Source of the DNA: an uncultured Hyphomicrobiaceae bacterium
GTDB taxonomy: Bacteria > Pseudomonadota > Alphaproteobacteria > Rhizobiales > CAMYJA01
Length of the DNA stretch: 32,837 nucleotides
Reading direction: 5' to 3'
Assembly (NCBI GenBank): GCA_947258705.1
Contig: CAMYJA010000019.1
Location: 1 to 32,837, forward strand
Both the position numbers and the translations under genes were made by a program. This document shows, in pieces, positions 24,430-32,837 of the stretch. The notes beneath the pieces are model-generated. The model was not told the origin of the DNA and did no database searches. It worked only from the letters and a program-made list of their open reading frames with translations. Each line of letters starts with the position of its first letter. Within the stretch, counting starts at the first letter, position 1.

Positions 24430-25395
24430 ATGCGAAAAGTTTTTCTCATTTCCATTCTTGCTACAATTCTGGTCGCGGGCGCTGGCTATTTCATGTCCAT
24501 GCCCGCGTCCCTGCCGGCTTCGGTACTCCCTCAGGACTATCGCGGCGATACCGTAAACGGAAAAACCTTATTCTATGCGGGTGGCTGCGGTTCGTGCCAC
24601 GGCTCGCCTAAGGGGGGAAAGTGTGACCATCCCCGCGTCGAGAACAAGGAAATTCTTGCGGGCGGACGCTGTCTCAAAACGGCGTTTGGCACCTTTTTCG
24701 TCCCGAATATTTCACCCGATAAGGAAAATGGTATTGGCCGCTGGTCGAAGATCGATTTCGCCAACGCGATGCTGCGTGGGGTTTCTCCGCGCGGGCAGCA
24801 TTACTTTCCGGCATTTCCCTATACATCTTACCACCTGATGCCCATCGAGGACGTTCTCGATCTTAAGGCCTTTATGAATACGCTCGCCCCTTCCAAAGGG
24901 CGCAATAAACCCCATGAACTAGATTTTCCCTATTCGATGCGCAGAATGGTCGGACTTTGGAAATGGCTCTATTTCGATCATAAGACCGCGGCCCATCGGA
25001 AAACCGGGAGCGCCTCCCAACTTGCGCGCGGACGCTACCTGGTCGAAGGCCCGGCCCATTGCGGTGAATGCCACACGCCGAGAGACAAGCTCGGAGGACT
25101 ACGACGCGACCTGGCCTATTCAGGCGCACCGGCGCCAGGCGGTGAAGGGTGGATTCCGAACATCACCCCGCACAAAACAGGATTGAGATCCTGGACAGAA
25201 AGCCAGATAGCCGATCTCCTCGCCACCGGACTAACGCCGGATTTCGATAGCATCGGCGGTGAAATGGTATCCGTTCAGGAGAACCTGGCCAAGATCAGCG
25301 CAAGCGACCGGGCTGCCATCGCCCATTATCTGAAAACGCTCAAACCCATCCAGGGATTGAAACGGCCAAAGAAGAAAAAGAGCAGCGCCAAATAG
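24430..25395 (+). CDS. Diheme cytochrome c, membrane-anchored or exported
   Basis: The 321-aa protein has an N-terminal hydrophobic segment (residues about 4-23) and two CxxCH haem sites: CGSCH (about residue 53-57) and CGECH (about 215-219). Candidate axial methionines lie in the C-terminal halves of each domain. The layout resembles cytochrome subunits of periplasmic dehydrogenases and oxidases (gluconate/alcohol dehydrogenase-type). A very basic tail (RPKKKKSSAK) ends the protein. No dehydrogenase catalytic subunit is next to it. It is co-directional with the cytochrome c' gene and convergent with the YeeE/YedE gene, 14 bp away. Confidence 0.88.
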   Translation: MRKVFLISILATILVAGAGYFMSMPASLPASVLPQDYRGDTVNGKTLFYAGGCGSCHGSPKGGKCDHPRVENKEILAGGRCLKTAFGTFFVPNISPDKENGIGRWSKIDFANAMLRGVSPRGQHYFPAFPYTSYHLMPIEDVLDLKAFMNTLAPSKGRNKPHELDFPYSMRRMVGLWKWLYFDHKTAAHRKTGSASQLARGRYLVEGPAHCGECHTPRDKLGGLRRDLAYSGAPAPGGEGWIPNITPHKTGLRSWTESQIADLLATGLTPDFDSIGGEMVSVQENLAKISASDRAAIAHYLKTLKPIQGLKRPKKKKSSAK

Positions 25396-25409
25396 AGAGA
25401 CGGGCCGGT

Positions 25410-26513
25410 TCAGAGGCTCTTCATGAGTTGACGTTCAAGATATTTGACGCCCGAAACGCCGCCAAGAACAATCGCTATAAATGTCAGGATCGATCCGAGG
25501 GCCAGCGTTGAAACACCCGTAACCGCCTGACCGATGGTGCAACCCAATGCGAGCACACCGCCCACGCCCATGGCCGCCCCGCCAAAGATATTGCGTACAA
25601 GATCGCCTGTATCGTTAAAGCCGGCAATCTTGAATCGTCCCATCATAAGCGAACTGAGAAATGCGCCCAGAACGGCGCCGAACACGGTCGCTACGCCGAA
25701 CCCCGGAATGGTGTTCGCCGTATAGCGTCTTAGATATTCCAGAGTGTCGCCCGTGGGACGCACATAAGAAAGCGAGATCACGGCTTGAGGGTTATCGGCA
25801 AATTCATCATAGGCCATGCCCGTCAAAGCCCAGCCCGCGATACAACAGAGGCCGATACCGAACCCGGCTATAAGATTTGAAGGCGACGTGACAAAATCGC
25901 GATTTGTCAGACAATAGACCAGGAGTGCACCTGCTATCGCGATCGTGGCGATCAGTGTGCCGGTCCCGCTGCTGAGGCCGAATGAACCGGCCAATAGATC
26001 TCCAGCGCCCTGTCCGGCAAATCCGGCAGCATTGAAATCGACGCTCAAAAATTGGGATACATCGGCGCGTAACGGCCCAAGTATGCCACCGATGGTCATA
26101 TAGGCAAACAACCCGACGACCATCATAACCATGAGCGATCTTAAATCGCCGCCGCCGACGCGGATCAGATTGCGGCTGGTGCAACCGCCGCCATAGACCA
26201 TGCCTACGCCAAAAATGAAGCCACCGACAACATTGCCGACCCAGAGCATGGTGTTTGACAGGTACATGGATTGGCCAAGATTGACATATCCGTAATATTG
26301 CAGTGCCTGAGCGCCGATTATCGCCACCGCAGTGGCCAGCAACCAGGCGCGGAACCGCCGGTAATCGCCGAAGGATAAAATATCGGAGATCGATCCCATG
26401 GTGCAGAAATTGGTTCGCTGCACTATGAAACCAAAAACAAATCCGATAATCAGACCACCGATGACAAGTGAATATGGGCTATTTTCCAAAATAACCTCTT
26501 TGAGCGCTTCCAT
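25410..26513 (-). CDS. YeeE/YedE family sulfur (thiosulfate-type) transporter
   Basis: The 367-aa polytopic membrane protein has about nine to ten hydrophobic segments. Conserved cysteines of the Sulf_transp (PF04143) family are present in NFCTMGSISD, GGGCTSRNL and LGCTIGQ. In the characterised homologue TsuA such cysteines relay thiosulfate through a narrow channel. The protein therefore probably imports thiosulfate or a related reduced-sulfur species, though TsuB/TusA partners are not seen nearby. The start has GGGAAGAG just upstream. The 232 bp before it hold its promoter. Confidence 0.9.
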   Translation of the reverse strand: MEALKEVILENSPYSLVIGGLIIGFVFGFIVQRTNFCTMGSISDILSFGDYRRFRAWLLATAVAIIGAQALQYYGYVNLGQSMYLSNTMLWVGNVVGGFIFGVGMVYGGGCTSRNLIRVGGGDLRSLMVMMVVGLFAYMTIGGILGPLRADVSQFLSVDFNAAGFAGQGAGDLLAGSFGLSSGTGTLIATIAIAGALLVYCLTNRDFVTSPSNLIAGFGIGLCCIAGWALTGMAYDEFADNPQAVISLSYVRPTGDTLEYLRRYTANTIPGFGVATVFGAVLGAFLSSLMMGRFKIAGFNDTGDLVRNIFGGAAMGVGGVLALGCTIGQAVTGVSTLALGSILTFIAIVLGGVSGVKYLERQLMKSL

Positions 26514-26745
26514 ATGTCTCTTCCCTGCGATTAATTGTTATCGAGCGCCCACAAATCCTGACTCTCGCGTCGCTGCGTGCGGAAAAAACCGCTTGATGCG
26601 ACGATTTGTTGCCGAATTAAGGACAGTTTTGCATATGGGTCAAGGGCGGGACCGGGGCGGGGCGTCAATAAAATCCTATAAATTCGAATATTAAGAGATA
26701 ATCATCGTTAACATGCAAATTTACCCGATAGATGCTGCTCTTAAG

Positions 26746-27651
26746 TCACACTTTTTCATCAGGCAGAAGTGCATAACTGAGAATTTTGTAGGCCAGACGT
26801 GCCACTGTAAAATCAGCCGCATGCAGCCCGGATATGGGCGCGAGCTCCACCACATCGGCACCGACCACCCGACCCGCTTGTGCGACCGCGCGTAAAACCC
26901 TGCAGGTTTCATCCCAGAAAAGACCGCCCGGTTCCGGGGTTCCTGTGGCGGGCACAAGCGACGGATCGAAAGCATCGACATCGAATGTGAGATAGACAGG
27001 CCGGCCGTTAATGCGATCCATGATCTCACCGATCGGCCAGTTGTCCTTATCGCGCGCCCAGTGGATTGATATCCTGTCCGAATACTGCTCAAAGATCCGA
27101 GCATCCTCCGATGAGAGACTTCGAGGACCGAATGAGACAATCGATGTATTGTCGAAATCGAGAACACGGCGCATTGCCGAAGCATGGGAAAATTTTTCAC
27201 CCAGATACCCATCCCTGAGATCCGTATGCGCATCGAATTGCACAACGACAATCTCGTCATGGATCTCCGCGAACGGACGAATTGCAGCCGGGGTAATCGC
27301 ATGCTCGCCGCCCAGTATCAAAGGAAATTTATTCTGGCCGAGCACAGCTCCAACAAGACCGGCCAACTGGTCGAGCGCTGGACCGAGCCCCGGTTCAACC
27401 GTTCCGCAATCAAGTGTGGCAACGCCAAATGTTTCATGGGGTGCACACCATAATTCCTCATCAAAAAGCTCAAGCGCGTGCGAGGCCCTGATGATCGCCT
27501 CCGGCCCGTCCTTCGTGCCGTGTCCGTAGGTAACGGACTCCTCAAGACCAAAAGGAATAACGCAGGCCATTGCATCGCCGGGCTTGCTGGCATCGATCCT
27601 GTCGGGATCGAGAAAGGCGCGATCCGCTGACCTGAAAATTAGCTGTTCCAT
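26746..27651 (-). CDS. Agmatinase/arginase-family ureohydrolase
   Basis: The 301-aa binuclear-manganese hydrolase keeps the metal ligands. His117 is in GGEHA, Asp140/His142/Asp144 in FDAHTDL, and Asp224/Asp226 in FDVDAFD. It hydrolyses a guanidino group, most likely agmatine to putrescine and urea, but other guanidino substrates are possible in this family. ATG 27651 is chosen because GGAG lies close upstream and it avoids the overlap with the preceding gene that a start at 27747 would create. It lies 52 bp behind the decarboxylase-like gene on the same strand, so both belong to a polyamine operon. Confidence 0.9.
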   Translation of the reverse strand: MEQLIFRSADRAFLDPDRIDASKPGDAMACVIPFGLEESVTYGHGTKDGPEAIIRASHALELFDEELWCAPHETFGVATLDCGTVEPGLGPALDQLAGLVGAVLGQNKFPLILGGEHAITPAAIRPFAEIHDEIVVVQFDAHTDLRDGYLGEKFSHASAMRRVLDFDNTSIVSFGPRSLSSEDARIFEQYSDRISIHWARDKDNWPIGEIMDRINGRPVYLTFDVDAFDPSLVPATGTPEPGGLFWDETCRVLRAVAQAGRVVGADVVELAPISGLHAADFTVARLAYKILSYALLPDEKV

Positions 27652-27703
27652 GGATCTCCAAAATGCCGTGCCCGGCAATATGATCCAGGCCAGGAAATGA
27701 CAG

Positions 27704-28900
27704 TCAACTGATTGAGCTCTGGACGTTATCCGGTCCCGACGCGACATTCATATCCCGGTACATGGATAATATGGGCTCGTCTTCAAGAAGAACATCCTGA
27801 TACGCACCAAAACCGCAAAATCCGCTCGATAATGACCGGCCATAGGCGCCAAGCTGACCAATTTCGATATAGTCGCCTTCCGCAACGTCTTCGGGCAGAA
27901 AAAACGGTCCTTTCATATAATCGATGGAATCGCAGGTCGGCCCCCAGAGCGAAAACGGATGAAGCGAGCTTTGCCGCGCCGGACCGGGGCCCAAGCGCCG
28001 GGCGGGGAAGGTAAAACCGGCATGTGCCGCGTCATAAAGCATGCCAAAGGCGCCGTCGGAAATGAACAATTCTTCATTGCGGCGGGCATCCACCCTCACA
28101 ATGACCGATTCAGCCTCCGCCACGAGCGCACGTCCCGGTTCGCACATAAGGCGGCATGCACTGCCAAGCGCCATGGACTCGTACTGACGGCCTATGCAAT
28201 CCATGAAAAGGGCGAGCGAAGACGGCGTGCAGTCGGGATAGCGGGACGGAAATCCGCCACCGATATTGAGCACGTCTATGAGAACGCCGGACCTGACAAT
28301 GACCTTCTCGGCGGCTGCCATTGCGGTGGTAAAGGCGTCCGGGTTAAGGGCCTGGCTGCCAATGTGGAACGTCAACCCGACTTCATCGGACGCCTGCCGA
28401 GCCAGCTTGAGAAGCTCCGCCGCGGCCTCGCCATCGACTCCATATTTGCGGTCGAGCGGTATGCGGCTGAGATGCCCCTCACATGAAAGACGAACAAAAA
28501 CCCTGAGATCCTGGGCCCGCTTGGTTTCCTTGATCAGCTTTTCGAGTTCTTCTCGTGAATCGACGGCAAAGCTTCGCACTCCGAAATCAAAATAGGCCCG
28601 AGCGATCGATTTCCGGGACTTGACGGGGTTCATGTAATGGATGGTGGTGGCGCCAAAGGATGCCGCCTTGTCGATTTCACGAAGCGAGGCAACATCGAAC
28701 TGCGAAATGCCAGCATCGGTGAGCGATGCCACAAGTTCCGGTGAGCTATTGGCTTTTAAGGCATAGACGACGTCTCCGGGAAAGTTCTCAAGAAACCACC
28801 GGGCGGCGCGGGCGCTCGCCTGTGGACGCAATCCGCGTACCGGCCCGTCTGGCTCGAGCGCCAAAACCATTTCATCCGCTGAGTTGAATGTCTGAGGCAT
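27704..28900 (-). CDS. Ornithine/lysine decarboxylase-like PLP enzyme (fold type III)
   Basis: The 398-aa cytoplasmic enzyme of the alanine-racemase fold has the PLP lysine in VYALKAN (Lys49), the HIGSQ motif, GGGFPSR and CEPGRALVAE phosphate-binding segments, and the catalytic cysteine in GPTCDSID. These match the eukaryotic-like ornithine decarboxylase / L/ODC group of alphaproteobacteria and not diaminopimelate decarboxylase. It makes putrescine (or cadaverine). GGGGG six bases before ATG 28900 supports the start; the in-frame GTG/ATG five codons earlier is less likely. First gene of the pair with the agmatinase-like enzyme. Confidence 0.9.
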   Translation of the reverse strand: MPQTFNSADEMVLALEPDGPVRGLRPQASARAARWFLENFPGDVVYALKANSSPELVASLTDAGISQFDVASLREIDKAASFGATTIHYMNPVKSRKSIARAYFDFGVRSFAVDSREELEKLIKETKRAQDLRVFVRLSCEGHLSRIPLDRKYGVDGEAAAELLKLARQASDEVGLTFHIGSQALNPDAFTTAMAAAEKVIVRSGVLIDVLNIGGGFPSRYPDCTPSSLALFMDCIGRQYESMALGSACRLMCEPGRALVAEAESVIVRVDARRNEELFISDGAFGMLYDAAHAGFTFPARRLGPGPARQSSLHPFSLWGPTCDSIDYMKGPFFLPEDVAEGDYIEIGQLGAYGRSLSSGFCGFGAYQDVLLEDEPILSMYRDMNVASGPDNVQSSIS

Positions 28901-28947
28901 ATGCGACCCCCGCATTGTTTCCGATCAATATGCGGTTAAATTTACGG

Positions 28948-29934
28948 TCAACGCGCGATCATCACCGTATTATGCGCATTTTCCAGAACGCGATTGGCGA
29001 CACTGGTTGCGAAGAGCCGGCGCCAGCCCTGCTTTTTGGTTGGTGCGGAAAGGACAATCACTGAATAATTTTTCCCTTCTTCCACAATTTTCTCGACCGG
29101 ATCGCCGATGACGACCTTCTCGCCGGAAATTTTAATGCCGACCTCTTCTATCGCCTGTTTCGCCTGTGCAATGGCGCGTTCGGCAGATGCCAGATCATTT
29201 TCGTCGCTGGCAACCGAAAACAAATAAACAGGGCACGCACAGCGGCTGGCGATGACCGCGTCGCGCCTCGCCGCATCGATGGACTCGTTGCTTTCCGAAA
29301 CGCAAACGAGGTGTCCGTGGCTTTCCTCGAGCTCATGAACGATCAGCACCGTGCCGCTATGTTCAAGTGCTATATCTTCTGCCATTTGCGGACTGATAAA
29401 ACCAAGACCGCTTGCGTCATGACTATCGGCGCGGGCGATAATCGTGATGTCATAATCGCCCATATCGCTTTCATCGAGAATGCCGTGAGTAACCGACGGC
29501 GCCACCATCAGTTTTAAAGTGATCGTTCGGCCGCTCTCCGTCGAATAGATGATCATATTATCGCCCAGCGGATCGCCGACGACATCCGTATGCTTGAAAT
29601 CTTCCTGGGTTTCATCGGAGAGCAGCCCAAGCTCGATGAGCTGGTCGCGGGCATTTTTAAGAACCTTCATGCCTGGCAGCTCAATGCCCCAGTTCAGCAG
29701 GTTTTCCCGGGCAACGGAAAATTGCAGCCCCCCCGTTCTGAGCTCCTGATCGATAGGCCGGACATAGAGCAGCGTTAGATTTGCATCTGTGCCGGACCCG
29801 AGCCGGATCGCATATCTCAATGCCCGGTCGGATTCGCTCGAGCCGTCGACACAGACCAGAATACTGAAATTTGTTGGCACGGAATCTGTAATGTCCATAT
29901 GCTCGCCAGGGCTATGTTCAGTGCTGTCGGTCAT
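28948..29934 (-). CDS. Tandem universal stress protein (two UspA domains)
   Basis: The 328-aa cytoplasmic protein has an N-terminal UspA domain beginning ILVCVDGSSESDRALRYAI (residues about 24-42) and a C-terminal one with a VIVLSAPTKKQGWRRLF segment and the ending ANRVLENAHNTVMIA. The linker is irregular, and the nucleotide G-rich loop in domain 2 is not canonical. ATG 29934 starts one base after the TAA of the DASS transporter gene, with GGGG seven bases upstream, so the two genes are almost surely translationally coupled. USP proteins sense or respond to stress and can regulate partner transporters; that role here is inferred from position only. Confidence 0.85.
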   Translation of the reverse strand: MTDSTEHSPGEHMDITDSVPTNFSILVCVDGSSESDRALRYAIRLGSGTDANLTLLYVRPIDQELRTGGLQFSVARENLLNWGIELPGMKVLKNARDQLIELGLLSDETQEDFKHTDVVGDPLGDNMIIYSTESGRTITLKLMVAPSVTHGILDESDMGDYDITIIARADSHDASGLGFISPQMAEDIALEHSGTVLIVHELEESHGHLVCVSESNESIDAARRDAVIASRCACPVYLFSVASDENDLASAERAIAQAKQAIEEVGIKISGEKVVIGDPVEKIVEEGKNYSVIVLSAPTKKQGWRRLFATSVANRVLENAHNTVMIAR

Positions 29935-29935
29935 A

Positions 29936-31465
29936 TTAATTCCCCAGCAGCGGCCAATAGAAATTCGCGACCAGTAACAAAAGGATGGTCGATACAATCA
30001 CCATTCTGTAACCCACAACAAGGAAATCGGTGGTCTTGAGATAGCCCGATGAGTAGACGATTGTACAGGCTGGCGTTCCAATGACGGTCAGATAGGCAAA
30101 GGCCGAAGAAACGGCGGTGACGAAGCCGATGATGATCGGGCTTTCCCCCGCGGCCTTCGCCATATTGAGAGTAATCGGACCGAGGACCGCGACGGCAGCG
30201 CCATTCGACATGGTATTGGTCACACCCGTTGTCAGCGTGGATATCGCCGTCATGAGAGGAAGGCCGCTATCGACATTGAACGGCGCAAGCAAATCAAGAA
30301 AGCTTTTCGCAACCCAATAGGCGCCGCCCGTATCCTTCATCTGTACGCCGAGCGAGATCGCCGCCGCATAGAGCAGAACCACACCCCAGTTGACGCCCGA
30401 ATTCACATCTTCCCAACGCACGAGACCGACAACGAGAAAGGCGATGGCGCCGAGCAAGGCCACGGTCCCGAGGCCGATCTGGTCGGAAAAACCCACCCAT
30501 CCAACAAGAATGAGGGCAAAGAGGGCAAATGTCACCCAGTCCGATGACTGCATGGGCCCCTGATCCTCGATCTGCTTGCGCAATCGTACGACCGAGCGCG
30601 ACATGTTCGAATATTCGGGTTTAAAGGTCATGAACAGAATGACCGTCACAAACGGGATTTGCAAAAGGAAGACCGGGTAGCAATAAATAATCCAGGTAAC
30701 GTAGTCGATAAGATATTTCTGCGTCTCAGGATTGCCTGGATCGAAGAAAAACTCTTTCCAGTAACCGATCATGATTGCGTTGCGCGCGCCGCCTGAAGGC
30801 GTGCCGATGCCGGCGATCGAACAGCCATATGAAATTGAGAAAAGAAGCACGGCGGCCAGTTTGCGCACCTCGCGCGGGTCATCGGACGTCAACGTAATCA
30901 GAGTAATCGCAACCGGCAGCATCATGGCCGCAACCGTATGCTCGCCGATGACGGACGCCAGCAGGCCGCAAACAAGCGTTATGCCCATGCAGACATTTAC
31001 GGTTTTCGTACCGGTCATGCGGACGATCAGATAGGCGATCCGTGTATCGAGCTTCTGTTTCACGATCGCAACCGCGAGCATCAACGAGCCCATGATGAAA
31101 AGAACGGAATCGCTCATCAGACTCTTGGCGACAATTGTGGAGTCCTGACCGAGAAGCAGCACCTGCCCGACAATGATAAGAAGCGCTACGGACGGCAAGG
31201 GGATCGGTTCGGTGACAAACAGAATGACCGACATTATCGACATGGTCAGGACGATATATCCCGGCCGTTCAAGGCCCGCGGGCGGATCGAAACTCAGCAT
31301 CAGGGCGCCGACGGCGAGCGATATAAGAAACCACCTTTTTTCCCAGAGAAAAAACGCAATCCCGCGAAGTGCCGGAGCCCGGGTCAGTCCCCGGCCCGCG
31401 CGACCGATCCGTATCGACGGAACGCGCGGTAGTCGAGCAAGACGCGGAAATTGACGCCGTCCCAT
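29936..31465 (-). CDS. DASS/SLC13-family sodium-coupled anion symporter
   Basis: The 509-aa inner-membrane protein has about eleven to twelve hydrophobic segments after a basic N-terminus of about 40 residues. Two pseudo-symmetric binding hairpins are visible: SIAGIGTPSGGARNA in the first half and GVTNTMSNGAAVAV in the second (the SNT-like motif of the sodium/dicarboxylate or sulfate clamp). Members carry di- or tricarboxylates, sulfate or phosphate with sodium. The first hairpin departs from the usual SNT, so substrate specificity is open. AAGGA precedes the start by 11 bases. It leads a two-gene unit with the tandem universal stress protein. Confidence 0.88.
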   Translation of the reverse strand: MGRRQFPRLARLPRVPSIRIGRAGRGLTRAPALRGIAFFLWEKRWFLISLAVGALMLSFDPPAGLERPGYIVLTMSIMSVILFVTEPIPLPSVALLIIVGQVLLLGQDSTIVAKSLMSDSVLFIMGSLMLAVAIVKQKLDTRIAYLIVRMTGTKTVNVCMGITLVCGLLASVIGEHTVAAMMLPVAITLITLTSDDPREVRKLAAVLLFSISYGCSIAGIGTPSGGARNAIMIGYWKEFFFDPGNPETQKYLIDYVTWIIYCYPVFLLQIPFVTVILFMTFKPEYSNMSRSVVRLRKQIEDQGPMQSSDWVTFALFALILVGWVGFSDQIGLGTVALLGAIAFLVVGLVRWEDVNSGVNWGVVLLYAAAISLGVQMKDTGGAYWVAKSFLDLLAPFNVDSGLPLMTAISTLTTGVTNTMSNGAAVAVLGPITLNMAKAAGESPIIIGFVTAVSSAFAYLTVIGTPACTIVYSSGYLKTTDFLVVGYRMVIVSTILLLLVANFYWPLLGN

Positions 31466-31610
31466 GGAAATGACAATCCTTGAATGCTTTAAAGAGAGGG
31501 CCCAAATTCGCTGAAATAAACGAAAATAGCAAGCCCGCTGATTGTGTTTATATTTCTAGTAGGTTCCCCTACCCCGGGCGTGGACATTCTCTCAACGCCG
31601 CGAGGGAACT

Positions 31611-31643
31611 TAAAAAAAACGGTCGGCAATTTTGCCGACCGTT
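31611..31643 (-). terminator. Strong intrinsic terminator of the OmpP1/FadL gene
   Basis: AACGGTCGGCA pairs perfectly with TGCCGACCGTT (11-bp stem, 4-nt loop, 31618-31643). The plus-strand A8 run at 31612-31619 becomes a T tract directly after the hairpin on the minus strand. It ends transcription 38 bp past the porin stop codon and insulates the DASS unit. Confidence 0.9.
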
Positions 31644-31681
31644 ATTGTCTTTAAATGAGGCCTCTTACCTCACTTCAGTTC

Positions 31682-32837
31682 TTATTCACCCAGATGATAG
31701 ACAATACCGAAGGTGACTTCATACTGTTTCATGGCCAGCTCGATCGGATTTGTAGGATTAGCACCCGGGATGCCGAGTTCAAATCCTCTCACAGTATTTT
31801 CCGGTACATACAGAGCTGCAAATTCCAGATCCAGACTATCGCTCATCTTGTACGTTCCGCCCGCAGCAATGTGATGCTTGACGATTCCCGGTGCGAGGAT
31901 ATTGAACATCACATCCCGTGGCCCAATCGGATTTTCGCTGTAAGCATAACCGGCACGCAAGGTCAGACCGGGCGCTACATCGCGCGCTTCGATACCAACC
32001 TTATAGACATTGATGTCGTCCCAGCCAAATCCAGCACCAGTTGTTTGACCGAGACAGCCTGCAAGGTTTCCAGGACCAGTACAGTTGAAAATATTGGTCG
32101 ACGGATTGCTGACCGAATTCGTATAGCCATACCAGATCCGCTTGAAATCGGCCATGATTGTTACATTTGGCGTAACGTCCACGGCCAAGCCGATCTGCAA
32201 GGATGGTGGAATGTCGAAATCGCCCTGTTCGGCAAAGAGGCCGGCATATTTGTCGAATTCGGACATCCACATCGGCGTCGTGCCGGTAATACCCAGTCTG
32301 GCATTCGATGTAACCGCGGCTTCAAGGCCAAAGCGCAAACCAAATCCCCAGGAATCATCCGTGCCTTGATTGGTAACAGCAGATGGGTTCACTGATGGGC
32401 CGGGGACTCCTGTAAATGAACCCAAGCCTTTAATATGTATGACCTGCCGCGCCAGAATAGCACCGACACCGACTGAAATACCACTTGTAACCTGTTTAGC
32501 CACCGTGGCCTGGATCAGCATTTGTTCGAGATTGACGCCAGATTTGCCGGCACGAAAAACACCATTAGGACCTGGATCAAGATTAACATTACGGTAATCC
32601 GTATTCATGCCGCCATTACCGGAAACCGACAAGCCAATGACATCAAAAAGAGGAATGCCCTCCACCCGTTGCGAATAGGCCATGTTCGGTATGACAAAAT
32701 AATTCGATTTGCTTTTGACCGTGCCTTGCGGGATGAATGTAGGACCAGCTAGGGGAGGACCAGACGTAAACTTGCGCCGGGGAGAGAAGATCGATGCTGA
32801 AATCGCCACCTGATCATCCACGTTAACCAGACCGGCG
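31682..32837 (-). CDS. OmpP1/FadL-family outer-membrane transport protein (5' partial)
   Basis: The frame stays open to the right edge, with upstream codons reading AGLVNV before DDQVAISASIF, so the signal peptide and start are outside; about 385 residues are visible. The AGLV-DDQ region is the FadL hatch/N-terminal signature (NPAGL-type). The remainder shows alternating beta strands, such as SVGVGAILARQV, GLRAGYAYSENPIGPRD and FGIVYHL, typical of a 14-strand barrel for long-chain fatty acids and other hydrophobic substrates. Two cysteines about ten residues apart in an extracellular-loop-like region may form a disulfide. The gene ends at a strong terminator and is a separate transcription unit. 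Confidence 0.9.
   Translation of the reverse strand, partial: AGLVNVDDQVAISASIFSPRRKFTSGPPLAGPTFIPQGTVKSKSNYFVIPNMAYSQRVEGIPLFDVIGLSVSGNGGMNTDYRNVNLDPGPNGVFRAGKSGVNLEQMLIQATVAKQVTSGISVGVGAILARQVIHIKGLGSFTGVPGPSVNPSAVTNQGTDDSWGFGLRFGLEAAVTSNARLGITGTTPMWMSEFDKYAGLFAEQGDFDIPPSLQIGLAVDVTPNVTIMADFKRIWYGYTNSVSNPSTNIFNCTGPGNLAGCLGQTTGAGFGWDDINVYKVGIEARDVAPGLTLRAGYAYSENPIGPRDVMFNILAPGIVKHHIAAGGTYKMSDSLDLEFAALYVPENTVRGFELGIPGANPTNPIELAMKQYEVTFGIVYHLGE

Noticed and set aside
27704-28900. Diaminopimelate decarboxylase (lysA)
   Set aside because: The GPTCDSID cysteine motif and shortened N-terminus fit the ornithine decarboxylase-like group better than LysA.

Overview
The window looks like chromosomal DNA of an alphaproteobacterium. 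This is judged from gene families rather than a marker gene: a DivJ/PleC/PdhS-type histidine kinase, PerP-like (TIGR02281) membrane aspartyl proteases, a DUF1289 protein, a TIGR01244 phosphatase-like protein and a cytochrome c'. Base composition is moderately GC-rich, with AT-rich intergenic islands. The genus cannot be named. No rRNA, tRNA, CRISPR array or intact mobile element was seen. Both window edges cut through outer-membrane protein genes.

Layout. (1) 1-6242, +: the 3' part of a giant surface protein, with DUF11-like repeats, SdrD-B-like modules, an Asp-Gly hinge and a C-terminal outer-membrane barrel. (2) 6243-7903: a dusA locus carrying a 530-bp islet. A relic of the original dusA 5' end (6324-6485) is separated from the working dusA (6893-7903) by a small gene (6521-6844), and an identical 22-bp direct repeat marks both junctions. 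This is the most unusual structure in the window. (3) 7918-10287: a TauE/SafE-type exporter convergent with a phosphomannomutase/phosphoglucomutase. (4) 10358-13695, -: DUF1289, two paralogous membrane-anchored retropepsin-like proteases and a six-TM histidine kinase. (5) 13840-15608, +: nuclease, glutathione S-transferase and uracil-DNA glycosylase-family genes. (6) 15635-17795: a TIGR01244-type protein, an Lrp/AsnC regulator behind a very AT-rich intergenic region, and a 3-hydroxyisobutyrate dehydrogenase-family oxidoreductase.

(7) 17796-21660: a gene-poor stretch with a short tandem repeat and small ORFs, then an exported WD40-caspase fusion of 997 aa ending at a good hairpin terminator. 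(8) 21702-25395: a small membrane ORF, a TPP-dependent acetolactate-synthase-like enzyme, and a cytochrome c' / diheme cytochrome c pair. (9) 25410-29934, -: a YeeE/YedE sulfur transporter, a polyamine pair (ornithine decarboxylase-like and agmatinase-like) and a tandem universal stress protein. (10) 29936-31465, -: a DASS/SLC13 anion symporter whose stop codon almost touches the stress-protein start. (11) 31682-32837, -: the C-terminal part of an OmpP1/FadL porin with a strong intrinsic terminator.

How the genes may work together. Several encode sulfur or anion transport (TauE/SafE, YeeE/YedE, DASS) near c-type cytochromes, suggesting but not proving inorganic sulfur handling. The kinase and PerP-like proteases are neighbours, which recalls the alphaproteobacterial cell-polarity circuit. 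Most of the rest is ordinary housekeeping. The dusA islet and the exported WD40-caspase are the best candidates for a second look.
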